Below, piece after piece: positions 52,370 through 61,916 of a stretch of DNA of 64,000 bases. Location: the NCBI GenBank assembly GCA_905221615.1, contig CAJNDT010004868.1:248001-312000 (forward strand). The letters are read 5' to 3'. The position numbers and the translations under genes were made by a program. The stretch is from Symbiodinium sp. CCMP2592. Lineage: Eukaryota; Sar; Dinophyceae; Suessiales; Symbiodiniaceae. The notes under the pieces are model-generated. The model saw only the letters and a list, made by a program, of their open reading frames with translations. It was not told the DNA's origin and did no database searches. Within the stretch, counting starts at the first letter, position 1. Every line of letters starts with the position of its first letter.

Positions 52370-53518
52370 CTATGCATCAGGTTGGGAAGCCAAAAACTCT
52401 TTTCTCAGTCGTTCCCAAACAGATTTACTTATTCCCCATTTAGACGAGGCCTGGTTGCGTGAAGGAAAAGGTCCCTTCTTCGATGACAAAAATCTCTTCA
52501 AGGCTTTGATCTTGGTTTCGACTTGGCGTTGATTGGAACCGTGTCCTGCTGACTTCTTTCCTCCAATACGTCCCGCTTCAGCGCGTGCCTTTTTGAGGGT
52601 CTTCTTGTTGATAGGAAAGGATCCTCGAGAGTTTGAGGAGAGATGATCGTTCTTGCGGGCAATAGAACGCACGGCTCTGTTGGAGATGCCTTTCATAAGT
52701 TTGTGGGCAGCGTTGTAGCCACTTTGCCCTCCAGCCTTGGATACAATCTGTAGATTCGACTTAACCTTCGGATTCTGCGCTAATAGGGCAGGGTGCAGGT
52801 AGAAGCACAGGCCTGGGAAGTGCGACATAGTCGCTGCAACAGCGTTATCGTTTTGATAACCTTTGTCCATAAGGTCAAGTGCATGTTCTAGCAGCTCGTC
52901 ACTCTTCTCGGCATGCCGCCAAAGTACTGCATGGGACTGCATGACATACCCCGCTTTGTTGATACCAGAAATATCTGTTGGGGCGTTCTTGCCCCCATAG
53001 CCAAAGACTGGAGTGCCACCGAGCAATAAGCAGACCCATTGAGGATGTTCCCCTGTAAGCTTGTCCACGAACGATTCGAGTGCGGGAAGGAACCCTGCGG
53101 ACCTCCAGCTCACGTTAGGTACAATAAGATCATCTTCGCATACCAAAACAAACTTTTCATTGCAAAGATCGCGGCGAACCATACGCAACACTGATTGATG
53201 GGACTTCATGCATCCGTATTGCGCCCACACATTTGTGCCTCCTTTGGAGGCAAGGCCAGACACCCGAAGTCGATCAGTTGTGCGTTTTGTTTCAGATGCT
53301 ATGGTCTGGTCGTATGATATTCGCCAAACTTTCTTTTGTCTCATCAATCTCCCACCTGCCTTAAAAAGCTGTTGCCCATCGATGGCTGGAAACACAGCAA
53401 TGCGTGAGAATCCACAGCTCTCAAGCAACTGAACAGTGGTTTCTCGTCGCTGATTCTGTCGTTCCAGGTTGATCACATAAACCAGAACATTTGCTAGCAG
53501 TTGGGCGATTGTCTTCAT
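52370..53518 (-). CDS. GT25-family glycosyltransferase with basic C-terminal extension
   Basis: The minus-strand ATG at 53518 starts 382 residues without introns. N-terminal VYVINLERQNQRRETTVQLL and FPAIDG, then GCMKSHQSVLRMV, then FVLVCEDDLIV are the classic blocks of glycosyltransferase family 25 (LPS and collagen galactosyltransferases); EDD supplies the metal/nucleotide-sugar acidic residues. No signal peptide or membrane helix is clear. Residues about 290-382 are very basic (KKTLKKARAEAGRIGGKK), end in PFPSRNQASSKWGISKSVWE and look like a helix-turn-helix, which is unusual for GT25. It is followed by the 43-bp-family repeats and shares strand with the KDZ block. Single-exon structure suggests a retrogene or mobile cargo. 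Confidence 0.85.
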   Translation of the reverse strand: MKTIAQLLANVLVYVINLERQNQRRETTVQLLESCGFSRIAVFPAIDGQQLFKAGGRLMRQKKVWRISYDQTIASETKRTTDRLRVSGLASKGGTNVWAQYGCMKSHQSVLRMVRRDLCNEKFVLVCEDDLIVPNVSWRSAGFLPALESFVDKLTGEHPQWVCLLLGGTPVFGYGGKNAPTDISGINKAGYVMQSHAVLWRHAEKSDELLEHALDLMDKGYQNDNAVAATMSHFPGLCFYLHPALLAQNPKVKSNLQIVSKAGGQSGYNAAHKLMKGISNRAVRSIARKNDHLSSNSRGSFPINKKTLKKARAEAGRIGGKKSAGHGSNQRQVETKIKALKRFLSSKKGPFPSRNQASSKWGISKSVWERLRKEFLASQPDA

Positions 53519-55311
53519 GGCTCGCACACAACAAATTTACCCGACCGTTTATCTGTGTCTGGCAGCCTATAACCCGTGGGGACAGCCTACAATCTACGGG
53601 CATCAGCATATAACAACAGCGAACGGCTAATGTGACGTGGAGTGGGTAGATATGTCGTTGAACAACTGAAAACCTGACGGCTGAAGAGCCTAGAAGGCCT
53701 AGGACAAGAAAGCTGTAGCCAGGAATCCCCCGAATCATATGTTAGTGATTGTCTGAGCCTCTGTATAATACCGATCGTTACACGAGCAGGTCGTTCTAAG
53801 GAACTTACAGTCACATTTTCTAGGACTACCTTGCATGCGAAATTTCTGCTGCCATCGTGTAACGATTCAGAGTTTATAGGGCTTATTCTCAACGCTTGAT
53901 CAACAAGGAAGCGACTGTCCTCAGGCAGAAGAGGTCGCAGTAGTCCCGCCGGCGGCTGTTTCCGCTTCTCGAATGGAAACCTTTGCGTTTCCAAGACAAA
54001 AGTAAACGAGATCGAGGTTTAGATTTCAGATTCAGGGTTTCGGGTTTAAGAGTTACAGTCTCAGGTTTAAAGCTTCGGGCTTAGGATTGAGGGGTCTAAG
54101 ATTTCAGGTTCAGTGTGTAGAAAGTAAAGTTTCGTGTTTAAGGGTCAGTACCTAGGGATTACAGATTCAGACGCTTCTACAGAACGTAAGCCCACAACGA
54201 AAAAAAAAGGTAACGATCGCCTACTAGGAAACCTGGGGAAATAGGCTCTGAATTGAGAACTTGAGAATTAATTAGGATAGAGTTGTGATGTTTCTTTTTT
54301 TTTCCGGATTGTTGTCCGTTGCATTATACCCAGTTCTCATACATAACCCACAAGATAGTACATAGCCCCTAAGATAGTATAAGATCGTATTGGTAATTGT
54401 TTAGGCTAATATATTTACACCTGCTGCCCGAATGGTCTGCTAAGGACCGCTTGCCAGGCTCTCTCTAAGGCAAAGTCGTTGATGAAATATCTGTGCGTTA
54501 CCTGCCGACTGCTTGCTTGCAGGCTTAGGGTTTAAAAGCGCTAGGGGTTTATAGAGTTAAGGGTTGTGCGTGCAGGGTTAAGGGTTACATTTTAAGGATT
54601 TGGGATGGAACACCTAGAGCTTTTGATATGTCTCTATACTCCTACGAAAAAAAAAACTCCATGGATCTCAAGAACTGCCAAGGATGCAACCTGAGGGCGA
54701 TGCGGGTTACACTATGTAAACGGTCACGTCCAAACCTTATAAACCCCAAACCCTATAATTATAAATGCCTCACCACACCCTGACCCATAGTCTCTAAACT
54801 CTAAACCGACAGCTGGAGGACACTGATCATCAGTGGTATATGCTCCAAAGCGGCGGCGGCAAAAAAAAAAGCCCCTGCGAGCTGAGTCTAAGCAGTTTCG
54901 GGGAACAAAACTTTCGGGGTTAAGCTTACGGTTTAGGGCTCTTTGCAGGTGGAGCCTTTCGGCTCAGAATCGCTTCTTGGCTGACATTTGTTGGCTGGTC
55001 TAGGGTTTAAGGTTTAGCATGTAAGGTTTAGGGTTTAAGGTTTTGGTTTTGTTTTTTGTTTCAGTATAGGTCATTGTTATAACAAACACCTTGAAGGAAC
55101 TACCCCAAATTCGCACGGCCGGCCTCCTTGTGTGCGCTCCAGATCAACCGGAGGCCTGAAGTTTGAACAACTATAGGTTTGCAAGGGACCTCACCTCAAA
55201 GGCACGGCTCTCATATCAGCCCTTCCCTTTTACCCCGTCATCATAAGCTTCGTATGCAGTCTGACCGCAGAACGGTTTAGCTGGGCTTATTTGTCCGTGC
55301 AAAAGTTATCA
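53519..55311. other. Between GT25 and KDZ C-terminal exon
   Basis: Heptamer-like TTTAGGG/GGGTTT variants (54020-54110, 54520-54600, 54930-55050), A-runs and no gene. A minus-strand open frame (53587-53994) immediately 5' of GT25 has no motif. Confidence 0.4.
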
Positions 55312-55992
55312 TCATCGCTGCACAGCCAAACGATTGCGTGAGTCGGTGATTTCCGACAGAAAGAAGACACGAGTCCGAGAACCCATACATCTTACGGCAC
55401 ATTTGTACCGTGACAGCGTGCTGTTCGCCGTCTCAGCCGCTGACGTATTGTACCCATCTAGGAGTTCCTTATGCTTCTCTATGCCGCAATGCTCACGGCA
55501 CCATGGGTCTGTGTGACCAGACGAGTGAAACTTGTCAAGCGCGAACGTCATCTCAGACACTGACTTTGCTAGGCTCGAGCGTTCGGCATGCTTCAATGCA
55601 TACCGGTATAGATGGCAAGAGTCGTCATGAATGATTGCCTGCAGTTCTGGGATCTGAGATTTCAGATCTCCCACAAAAAAGTAGCGGATGGGCAGTGTCT
55701 CCGAGCCTACAAAACCTTGTAGGTGCAACACCAAACCCGACGATGTCGTAGCCAGTAGGACACCACCCAGGCGCCCACGCTTCACCATGCGCTTGTATTC
55801 TTTGCTGCCTTTGCTTTCCTTGTGGGTTCGACAGGACAGACATGCGAGATCTTGTGCTAGGGAGTCATGATACACGAAGCCGGCTGCCTCCTGTCGGGAC
55901 CAATAGTCCCAAAGCTGCATTTCAGACACGTTCGAAGCCTTCGTCCAGCGACCATTACACTGCGAACTGACTCCAGCAATGACGGCATCCAC
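55312..55992 (-). CDS. KDZ-type transposase, C-terminal catalytic part
   Basis: The frame contains, in order: LACLSCRTHKESKGSKEYKR, GRLGGVLLATTSSGLVLHLQ, IRYFFVGDL, IIHDDSCHLYRYAL, LDKFHSSGHTDPWCREHC and NTSAAETANSTLSRYK. These are the second-Asp block (DD-x-C-x-L), the FH...HxDPWC zinc-type motif and the N-T...E block of Kyakuja-Dileera-Zisupton transposases. The usual EQ of the last block is ET here, but the acidic residue is kept. With the DGNQKL block in the neighbouring exon, all three RNase-H-fold acidic residues appear present. The stop is at 55312-55314. Confidence 0.75.
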   Translation of the reverse strand: MDAVIAGVSSQCNGRWTKASNVSEMQLWDYWSRQEAAGFVYHDSLAQDLACLSCRTHKESKGSKEYKRMVKRGRLGGVLLATTSSGLVLHLQGFVGSETLPIRYFFVGDLKSQIPELQAIIHDDSCHLYRYALKHAERSSLAKSVSEMTFALDKFHSSGHTDPWCREHCGIEKHKELLDGYNTSAAETANSTLSRYKCAVRCMGSRTRVFFLSEITDSRNRLAVQR

Positions 55993-56016
55993 TGGCTTGA
56001 GCAGTACCTGCTAACG

Positions 56017-56595
56017 TCATGTCGTGTAAAAATCATCCCCTGCATGCGTGACGACGCCCCTGCGAGTGATGCATGCCAATTCATTGATTTCATGCATCCG
56101 ATCCCAACTCAGATCCGAAACCGGAAGCGTAACTAGCCTAGCCCTTGATAAAACCAGACACAGATCTTCTGGCCCAGGCTCCTCGTACGGCAAGGCACAT
56201 GGTTCCGTCATCACCACGCGCAGACGCCGATGAGCCACAACAACTTCCTCTGCGAGAGGCTCCGCGGATGGAGCCGCACACGTGCAGTGTAGCGAGCACC
56301 GCCTCTTCTTGTAAAGTGGTTGCAACGAGCATGGTGTTGCAGTGTACAGCCCAAGAGAAGGACTATGGGCCAGCTCGGCTACAGGTCTGCCACACACACG
56401 ACCGGAAAGCTTTTGATTGCCATCTATCACTAGTTTGCTCAGATCGTCCCCGCGTGCACGAGCCAGTGCAACGTTCCGTTCGAACATGAATTGAGGATAC
56501 CACGACCAGATGCTCTCCATCGTGCTCGCGATGGGGTCGCTCAACACAATCGCCTCTGTCTGCACACCTTGATCCCGACGTTGCTCCACTCGCAC
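56017..56595 (-). CDS. KDZ-type transposase, central part (first catalytic Asp)
   Basis: WYPQFMFERNVALARARGDD, then KLVIDGNQKLSGRVCGRPVA and a Cys-rich RRCSLHCTC. 'V.DGN.KL.r..C' is the first catalytic-Asp block of KDZ transposases, followed by a cysteine cluster. It is on the same strand and just upstream of the C-terminal part; a short intron or frameshift at about 55993-56040 separates them. The start codon given is nominal because the exon is internal. Confidence 0.7.
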   Translation of the reverse strand: MRVEQRRDQGVQTEAIVLSDPIASTMESIWSWYPQFMFERNVALARARGDDLSKLVIDGNQKLSGRVCGRPVAELAHSPSLGLYTATPCSLQPLYKKRRCSLHCTCAAPSAEPLAEEVVVAHRRLRVVMTEPCALPYEEPGPEDLCLVLSRARLVTLPVSDLSWDRMHEINELACITRRGVVTHAGDDFYTT

Positions 56596-57049
56596 GACCT
56601 TGGTACTGTTAAATCACACAGATATGTCAGCGTGCACTCCTGCCTCCAGCCGTTGAGAATCGAACATGCATGTGTTTCTACCATCTCTCTACGACATGAT
56701 CGCACACACACTCACTCACACACAGAGTTAACTCCGAGACGGAAGAAATGCGCGGCTCGCGTATGACGCACACAGCTTGGTCTTTCCCTGGTGTAGCGCG
56801 AGCATCAGCATCTACTAATTATCCCACAGGAAATGTGAGCCCAGTGGTGTATCGGTAATAATGATACTGCAGAAGCACGGGTCGCTACTCCGATCTGCAT
56901 CCTGTACAGAACGATCAGAGACGATAGCAACAGCTGCTGCCCTGTGAAAAGAAGCTTGCTCTCTGTGAACAAACCGTCGCACAAAAATAATGATACACGT
57001 AGCCACTCCGATCAGCGTCCTGTACAGAGTAATCAGAGCAGCGATGACA

Positions 57050-57541
57050 TCAGCTGCTCCCCTGCGAAAGGAAACCTGCCCTCTTGGTGCCCTGTGAAGC
57101 CGCACTTGCTTCCATCGTGGGAGCTTCACCAATGGCGAGGTCTCCAGGAGCCGAAGGCTCTGCTGCGGCATGCTCAGGGCCCTGGACTTCACAGTGTTCC
57201 ATGCACTTCTGCGATAGCAGTGTAAATGGTACTTGACATAACATCATCAGACGGTTGTGGTAAGTGGCCACAGCATGTTCGTCATTCGCATTCGGAAGAT
57301 CCAGATACACTCGAGGAGCATTCTTTCGCACTGTGCAGTCAGAGCCATCCGAATACCGACCGATCCTGTACTGAGACAAACCAGCAGCCATGACGGCTTT
57401 CCAGTGGCCCATTTTCAAGCTCACTTTCTGGTATTTCTTTTTACCGTCCGGCCCATCCTCGACTCTCTTCCTTTGGCTGCAGGAGTCTACCACCTTGACT
57501 CCATATATGATAGCCTCGCCACGCAAGATTGTCTTCATCAT
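57050..57541 (-). CDS. C-terminal part of DUF3987-like protein (tentative)
   Basis: The frame reads MMKTILRGEAIIYGVKVVDS, then PDGKKKYQKVSLKMGHWKAV and RVYLDLPNANDEHAVATY. It is open for 163 codons, GC-rich and lies directly downstream of 57604-58434 in the same direction. It may be the terminal winged-helix-like part of the same protein, but no motif proves it. Confidence 0.4.
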   Translation of the reverse strand: MMKTILRGEAIIYGVKVVDSCSQRKRVEDGPDGKKKYQKVSLKMGHWKAVMAAGLSQYRIGRYSDGSDCTVRKNAPRVYLDLPNANDEHAVATYHNRLMMLCQVPFTLLSQKCMEHCEVQGPEHAAAEPSAPGDLAIGEAPTMEASAASQGTKRAGFLSQGSS

Positions 57542-57603
57542 GATGACCTGCTAGCTTGAGATGCGGATTCACGAGTAGTAAGGTAACACTACTTCCGCTA
57601 TAA

Positions 57604-58434
57604 TCACACAGGTCCAACTCTTGCTGTTTCATATTGACTAGGCACTCTGTCATCCAGCAGCTTCGGGCCATGTTTGGGATCCTGCACCGAGACCCCGTCC
57701 GTGCCATACCCAACCGACAATGCAGGAACATTCGGGTCTTCCACTGTCAGCAAGTCGATCATCGCCGGCCCAACGGTACCATCTGCTACTTCTGCGTCCG
57801 ACGAATTCCCTGCATTAGGATGATCTTGCAGAGGCTCAGACTGCGTCAGAGCGAATTCTCCGTAGTGGCCGATGGGGAGCTTGCTGGCATCGCATGCTGC
57901 CTTCAAGCGTTGCGCGTGTGTCATGGCCTCCGCCGCCCTTGTGTGCTCTGGACGATCCACTTGCTGAGCGTGAGCGTCTTTTCCACTCCACACTGCCGCA
58001 AGATCCTGCGACAACAGGATCTGCTCGTACGCTCGACTGACGTGTCGTTCCTCCACACAATGCCTCGTGTCTGGTGCACATGAGATTTGCCCAGTCGCGA
58101 TCTCGAACACGAGGCTGGCTGCCGACAACACTGACAAGTGCCATGGCCCAATGCCTTGCCGAGCTGCTCCCTGTCCGGGTTGGTCGCGTTGTACAGCAGC
58201 TGCGCAATTGAAACACGCTTGATAGCTGAGGAAGAGAGTATGAGCACGTGGAGAGAATTGCAGCACTTCATTGGGCCTTTCGAAGTACTTCAGAACGCGC
58301 TCAGCTAAGCTTCTCAGTCCTTCGCCCTCGGGAATAGGAATGTCGCGGTTTGCCAGGCGAAGTTCGGCGATCTTCCACTTTCGATCGCCCTCCTGCTTAT
58401 TCCAACACGAAATATGGCTTAACACATCACCCAT
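57604..58434 (-). CDS. DUF3987-like protein, C-terminal helical part (tentative)
   Basis: 276 codons. KWKIAELRLANRDIPIPEGE, a helical region with FLSYQACFNCAAAV, then LSVLSAASLVFEIATGQ and VEERHVSRAYEQI. The run of helices followed by 'V...hV.RA..' is the general plan of the C-terminal domain of DUF3987 primase-helicase-like proteins. The 43-bp repeat array lies immediately upstream (58449-58800), between this part and the N-terminal ORF. Confidence 0.4.
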   Translation of the reverse strand: MGDVLSHISCWNKQEGDRKWKIAELRLANRDIPIPEGEGLRSLAERVLKYFERPNEVLQFSPRAHTLFLSYQACFNCAAAVQRDQPGQGAARQGIGPWHLSVLSAASLVFEIATGQISCAPDTRHCVEERHVSRAYEQILLSQDLAAVWSGKDAHAQQVDRPEHTRAAEAMTHAQRLKAACDASKLPIGHYGEFALTQSEPLQDHPNAGNSSDAEVADGTVGPAMIDLLTVEDPNVPALSVGYGTDGVSVQDPKHGPKLLDDRVPSQYETARVGPV

Positions 58435-58448
58435 GCAGCAGAACTAAG

Positions 58449-58800
58449 CGCGGATTTTGCTTGATGCACAACCGCGGCAAGCGGAGCCGGGAACCTGAAT
58501 TTGCTCAGTGCACGAATTTGCTCAAGGCAGGCCTCAATGCACCACCCAGACATCCGGAGCCGGGAACCGAATTTGCTTAATGCACCACCCAGGCATCCGG
58601 AGCCAGGAACCGAATTTGCTTAATGCACCACCCAGGCATCCGCGGCCGGGAACCGAATTTGCTTAATGCACCACCCAGGCATCCGCGGCCGGGAACCGAA
58701 TTTGCTTAATGCACCACCCAGGCATCCGGAGCCTGGAGCCGAATTTGCTTAATGCACCACCCAGGCATCCGGAGCCAGGAACCGAATTTACTTCATGCAC
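58449..58800. repeat. 43-bp tandem repeat, GAATTTGCTTAATGCACCAC core
   Basis: GAATTTGCT starts at 58569, 58612, 58655, 58698 and 58741: an exact 43-bp period with near-identical units (CCAGGCATCCGGAGCCAGGA variable part). More diverged, irregular copies are at 58449-58560, and a worn copy starts at 58784. It is related to clusters at 52130-52291 and 59222-59310. Confidence 0.95.
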
Positions 58801-59221
58801 CACCTTGGCATCCGTGTCCACTTTGCGTTTCGAGGACAAGAAATAATACACAAGACTCAAGGGTCAGCAAAGGCGATAGTGCATCGGCATCCAAAGCCAC
58901 CCAAGACAACGAGTGGAGCCCAAGTCCAAGGCTCCGGCAGCCGTACTAGTCCCGTGGAACCGGAAAGCCCTCGTTCCTTTTTTTTTTCGAATCGTGCAGA
59001 CCAAAGTAGTCCAAGACAGTGACAGAGGCGAAAGAGAGGAGGGGGCAGTCGAGTGGGTGGATATCCGTATGACCTCCTCCACACAGAACGTATGCGACAG
59101 GTTTGAGGAAGGCTCGCACTGCTCTAGCACTAAGTTCTCTTTTGTACCGTGTGTGCAGAGATTCACGCAGCCCCCTAAAACATACCTAAACAAAAGCAGG
59201 AAACGACGCATGGTGCGACAG

Positions 59222-59310
59222 GTTCCATGCACCACCCAGGCATACGGAGCCGGGAAGCGAATTTGATTAATGCACCACCCAGGCAGTGGGAGCCGCCAAC
59301 CGAAATGCTT
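59222..59310. repeat. GAATTTGCTTAATGCACCAC repeat, cluster 3
   Basis: About two diverged units of the 43-bp family, ending about 40 bp 3' of the stop codon of the minus-strand ORF 59352-60563. The intervening 58801-59221 holds no gene. Confidence 0.85.
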
Positions 59311-59351
59311 AGGCCCAATAGAAAGACTGAGCATAAGGCTGTGCTTAAAGC

Positions 59352-60563
59352 CTAGTCCCTATCAAACCCAATGTAACCCAGGTCCTTGACTTCACGGAAA
59401 CGTAGCCTCGATGCTGTCCCGTCACGGAGATACACCAAGAATCCAGCTGAATCCGGAAGAAAACAATCCTCGTTGCCTTGATCCTCCATTTCCACATCGC
59501 ATCTTGGAAAAGTTTGAAGAGCGTACTCGTACTGCAAGGCCTCCGGCGAAAGGCCAAGAGGGTTCAGCATGCACGACATCAGAGGGCACCATCGCCATGG
59601 CTTGAAAGAGGGTGGCAACTCTAGCCCTGCCGGTAGGTCTGAATGTGGCTCCACTGGACGCCCAGTGCCCAGCAGAAAGCGCTCTAACCCAGCAACATGG
59701 TGTGAGCCAACCTCACCACGTAGCACAGGAAAGAATGCAGACGGGTGCACATTTCCGACTCCTGCCACATTCACAACTCTGCTGATTCCGCCGCCGTGCG
59801 ACGAGCCGGAATTTTTGCACACGTATGAAGACACACCACTTTGCAGCACCCGATTGAACTCGGAGGCTGTCTCGCAGGCATTTGCCGTTGTCTCACTGGA
59901 ACCGCCCTTGCCCCCAGCAGGTGAAAGCCCTAGCATCTTGAGAAACCTGTAAGCCTCGTCAACATTCAACAACGTCGAGTAGTGCACTCGTGCCGGACAT
60001 TGGCCTGCATCACCTGCGGCATCATCTTTGTCATCTTGGAAATCGACTTGACACTGCTGCCAGTCTGCCGCACATCGTTGAAAGAACGCCGCCTCGGTAA
60101 ATCGCTTCAGCTGAATTGACTGCACTTGCACTCGTTGCCCGTGAGCTGCAGCACGTGCACGCTGCCGCGCTGCAGCATCTACAGCCATCGAAACCTCCTC
60201 CACGCAGGAACTCAGCTGCGACTTGCGGGTCTGTACCATGTTGACGTTAAGGAAGATCATGCTCAGAGGACTGGGGGCACTGGGAAAGGCTTGAATCTGG
60301 GCGCCGTTGGTGCATCCCAGCAGCGCAGCCTGCAATGTCAAGCCATACGGCATACTGTGATGAGAAGCTTTAGCAGCTAGTCTGAGAAGCAATCGTGATC
60401 CGACTTCTCCATAGATTCGCTCTGCATCGAACTTCTTATCCACCACTTCGTAGCCTTCCTCCAGCTCAGCTGAAAACTTCTTTTCAACATCACCCATGGC
60501 TCTGACTCCTAGCTGCTGACTAGTTCGACAACTTGATATGAAAGCCTTAGCATCAGCAGACAT
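59352..60563 (-). CDS. DUF3987-like (primase-helicase-like) protein, N-terminal part
   Basis: The ATG at 60563 opens 403 codons with coding-like GC-rich composition. ERIYGEVGSRLLLRLAAKAS leads to LTLQAALLGCTNGAQIQAFP and SPLSMIFLNVNMVQTRKSQL. The last resembles the P-loop-like 'N...tgKS' strand of DUF3987, with Arg in place of the usual Gly. Later come LLNVDEAYRFLKMLGL (Walker-B-like DE) and VVNVAGVGNVHPSAFFPVLR, then GLERFLLGTGRP, as in the family's sensor region. It lies between the second KDZ exon (60611) and the KDZ catalytic exons, on the same strand. The family call is from memory of motif order and is uncertain; the ORF itself is convincing. Confidence 0.55.
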   Translation of the reverse strand: MSADAKAFISSCRTSQQLGVRAMGDVEKKFSAELEEGYEVVDKKFDAERIYGEVGSRLLLRLAAKASHHSMPYGLTLQAALLGCTNGAQIQAFPSAPSPLSMIFLNVNMVQTRKSQLSSCVEEVSMAVDAAARQRARAAAHGQRVQVQSIQLKRFTEAAFFQRCAADWQQCQVDFQDDKDDAAGDAGQCPARVHYSTLLNVDEAYRFLKMLGLSPAGGKGGSSETTANACETASEFNRVLQSGVSSYVCKNSGSSHGGGISRVVNVAGVGNVHPSAFFPVLRGEVGSHHVAGLERFLLGTGRPVEPHSDLPAGLELPPSFKPWRWCPLMSCMLNPLGLSPEALQYEYALQTFPRCDVEMEDQGNEDCFLPDSAGFLVYLRDGTASRLRFREVKDLGYIGFDRD

Positions 60564-60610
60564 CGGCTCGCATCAAGTTAGCTTGCATCACTGTTTGAGT
60601 TGTCACTAAC

Positions 60611-60773
60611 CTGGTGCCCTTGCACAATGGTCGACGACTGAGACATCGACCAGTCGATACAGTAGCCACGCGCGGAAAAGCTTGAGGCCAGCCTTATTAG
60701 GCACCCATTCCTTGTGACCTGCGTCTACAGCTGCTAGCCGATGGACCATCGCCTCGCCGCGGAACGATGCATA
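60611..60773 (-). CDS. KDZ-type transposase exon 2 (FRGEA region)
   Basis: The acceptor TTCCAG is read on the minus strand. The frame YASFRGEAMVHRLAAVDAG, then FRAWLLYRLVDVSVVDH, resembles the '(S/N)FRGEA......L....W' region between the N-terminal zinc domain and the catalytic core. A strong GT donor (CACCAG|GTTAGT) lies at 60610. It is not one of the long ORFs and was found by motif. Confidence 0.55.
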
Positions 60774-60876
60774 CTGGAACCTCAGCTATCCAGTCTATTT
60801 CGAGATATGTACAAGCCGAAGAGCGTCCCGACGCATAGCAACACGGTAAGAAGTTTCTATCATGAACAAGCTACAC

Positions 60877-61173
60877 TACTCTGCGGGACATCTGCCGAAG
60901 CCATTCAACGGTGACTCCGAAGCCAGGAGTCACAAAGAAATACTGCAGCGGCTGATCGCACCATTGCCAAACGCGCTTCGATTCAGGCGATGTGTAGTTG
61001 TACCACACAGGGACTTCGAAGAAGCTGCATGCCCGTCGCTTACATACCTGCATCACGTGCTGCACACGCGCCCAGCCCTGCACCGTCAAGACGCTGGCTT
61101 CTGCCTCTTTCTTCTTGCTGAGATTGCATCCGCAGCCCGGACATTTGCCTGGATATTTAACGACCTCTGCCAT
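60877..61173 (-). CDS. KDZ-type transposase, N-terminal zinc domain
   Basis: Minus-strand ATG at 61173. KCPGCGCNLSKKKEAEASVL, then VMQVCKRRACSFFEVPVWYN and LQYFFVTPGFGVTVEWLRQM. The C-x2-C...C-x4-C cluster followed by a hydrophobic '.yFf.t...' strand is the usual N-terminal lead of KDZ transposases. The frame ends at TAG 60871; a GT donor at 60876 (RRV|GTGTAG) joins in phase 0 to exon 2. Confidence 0.6.
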
Positions 61174-61916
61174 GGCCGAGCTGCACGCTTCCTTGTATTT
61201 TACACGTCTTCTAAATTACTTGGAGTAGGTCTGCATGCTTCTCTACGTCAATGGCAGATCTGTTCTGATGACTTGGAGCTGACTTGAATAACTGCGCGAG
61301 TTTCTTTGCCCTGCTGAATGCCAGCATCACTCGCCTTTTAGCCTCGTTACAACAAGGTTTAGGAATGTAGCATTAAGACTTTCGGGTCCATCATTTATCT
61401 CTTCACAGTTTACAAGACTTTATGATTGAGGATTGCCTCGTAGATATTTGTTTACTCTGGACTCCGGGGAGCCCCAACAATCGTGACACCAACCACCAAT
61501 CAGTAATACCAACCAGCCTGTCTAGAACGAAGACTACGGCCGCTGCAAGAAGGACGATGTCCGGACGGGCCTCGCGGTCATGGGGCTTCGGATTTCAAGT
61601 CTAGCTCAATACTCATAATGGTTTACGGTTAGGGATTCCAATTTTAGGGTTTAGGACTCAGGTCCTAGGGTTTGTGTTCCGTTTGAAGGAGTTCACGGTC
61701 GCTGTTGTTAAGTGTTTTTCAGGTTGCCTCTGGATTTGGGGAAAAATTGAACACTTTTGTTTCGACAAAATAACCACAAACTATGAACATTTCTACAACG
61801 GCCTTCATGTACCCAAGCACGTGGCAAACCTACAGGTTCCATGCTTCAGGGCAGTACAGCTTGGGAGCTGCCCTTGCTTGGTGATGCAAGGATTATAGGG
61901 GCCTCTAAGTCTCAGA
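61174..61916. other. No firm gene; possible phosphatase-like scrap at 61505-61560
   Basis: A plus-strand stretch reads TSLSRTKTTAAARRTMSG, loosely like the 'WTS.L.RT..TA' motif of histidine phosphatases. It is isolated, with no other matching exon nearby. TTTAGGG heptamers occur at 61640-61670. Confidence 0.3.

Noticed and set aside
56145-56489. Plus-strand frame of 114 codons
   Set aside because: Antisense shadow of the KDZ DGNQKL exon.
58449-58800. Regular repeats resembling a CRISPR array
   Set aside because: The unit is a continuous 43-bp tandem with no unique spacers and a eukaryotic context; no cas genes.
60862-61287. Plus-strand 141-codon frame
   Set aside because: Antisense shadow of the KDZ N-terminal zinc domain, which has clear cysteine motifs on the minus strand.
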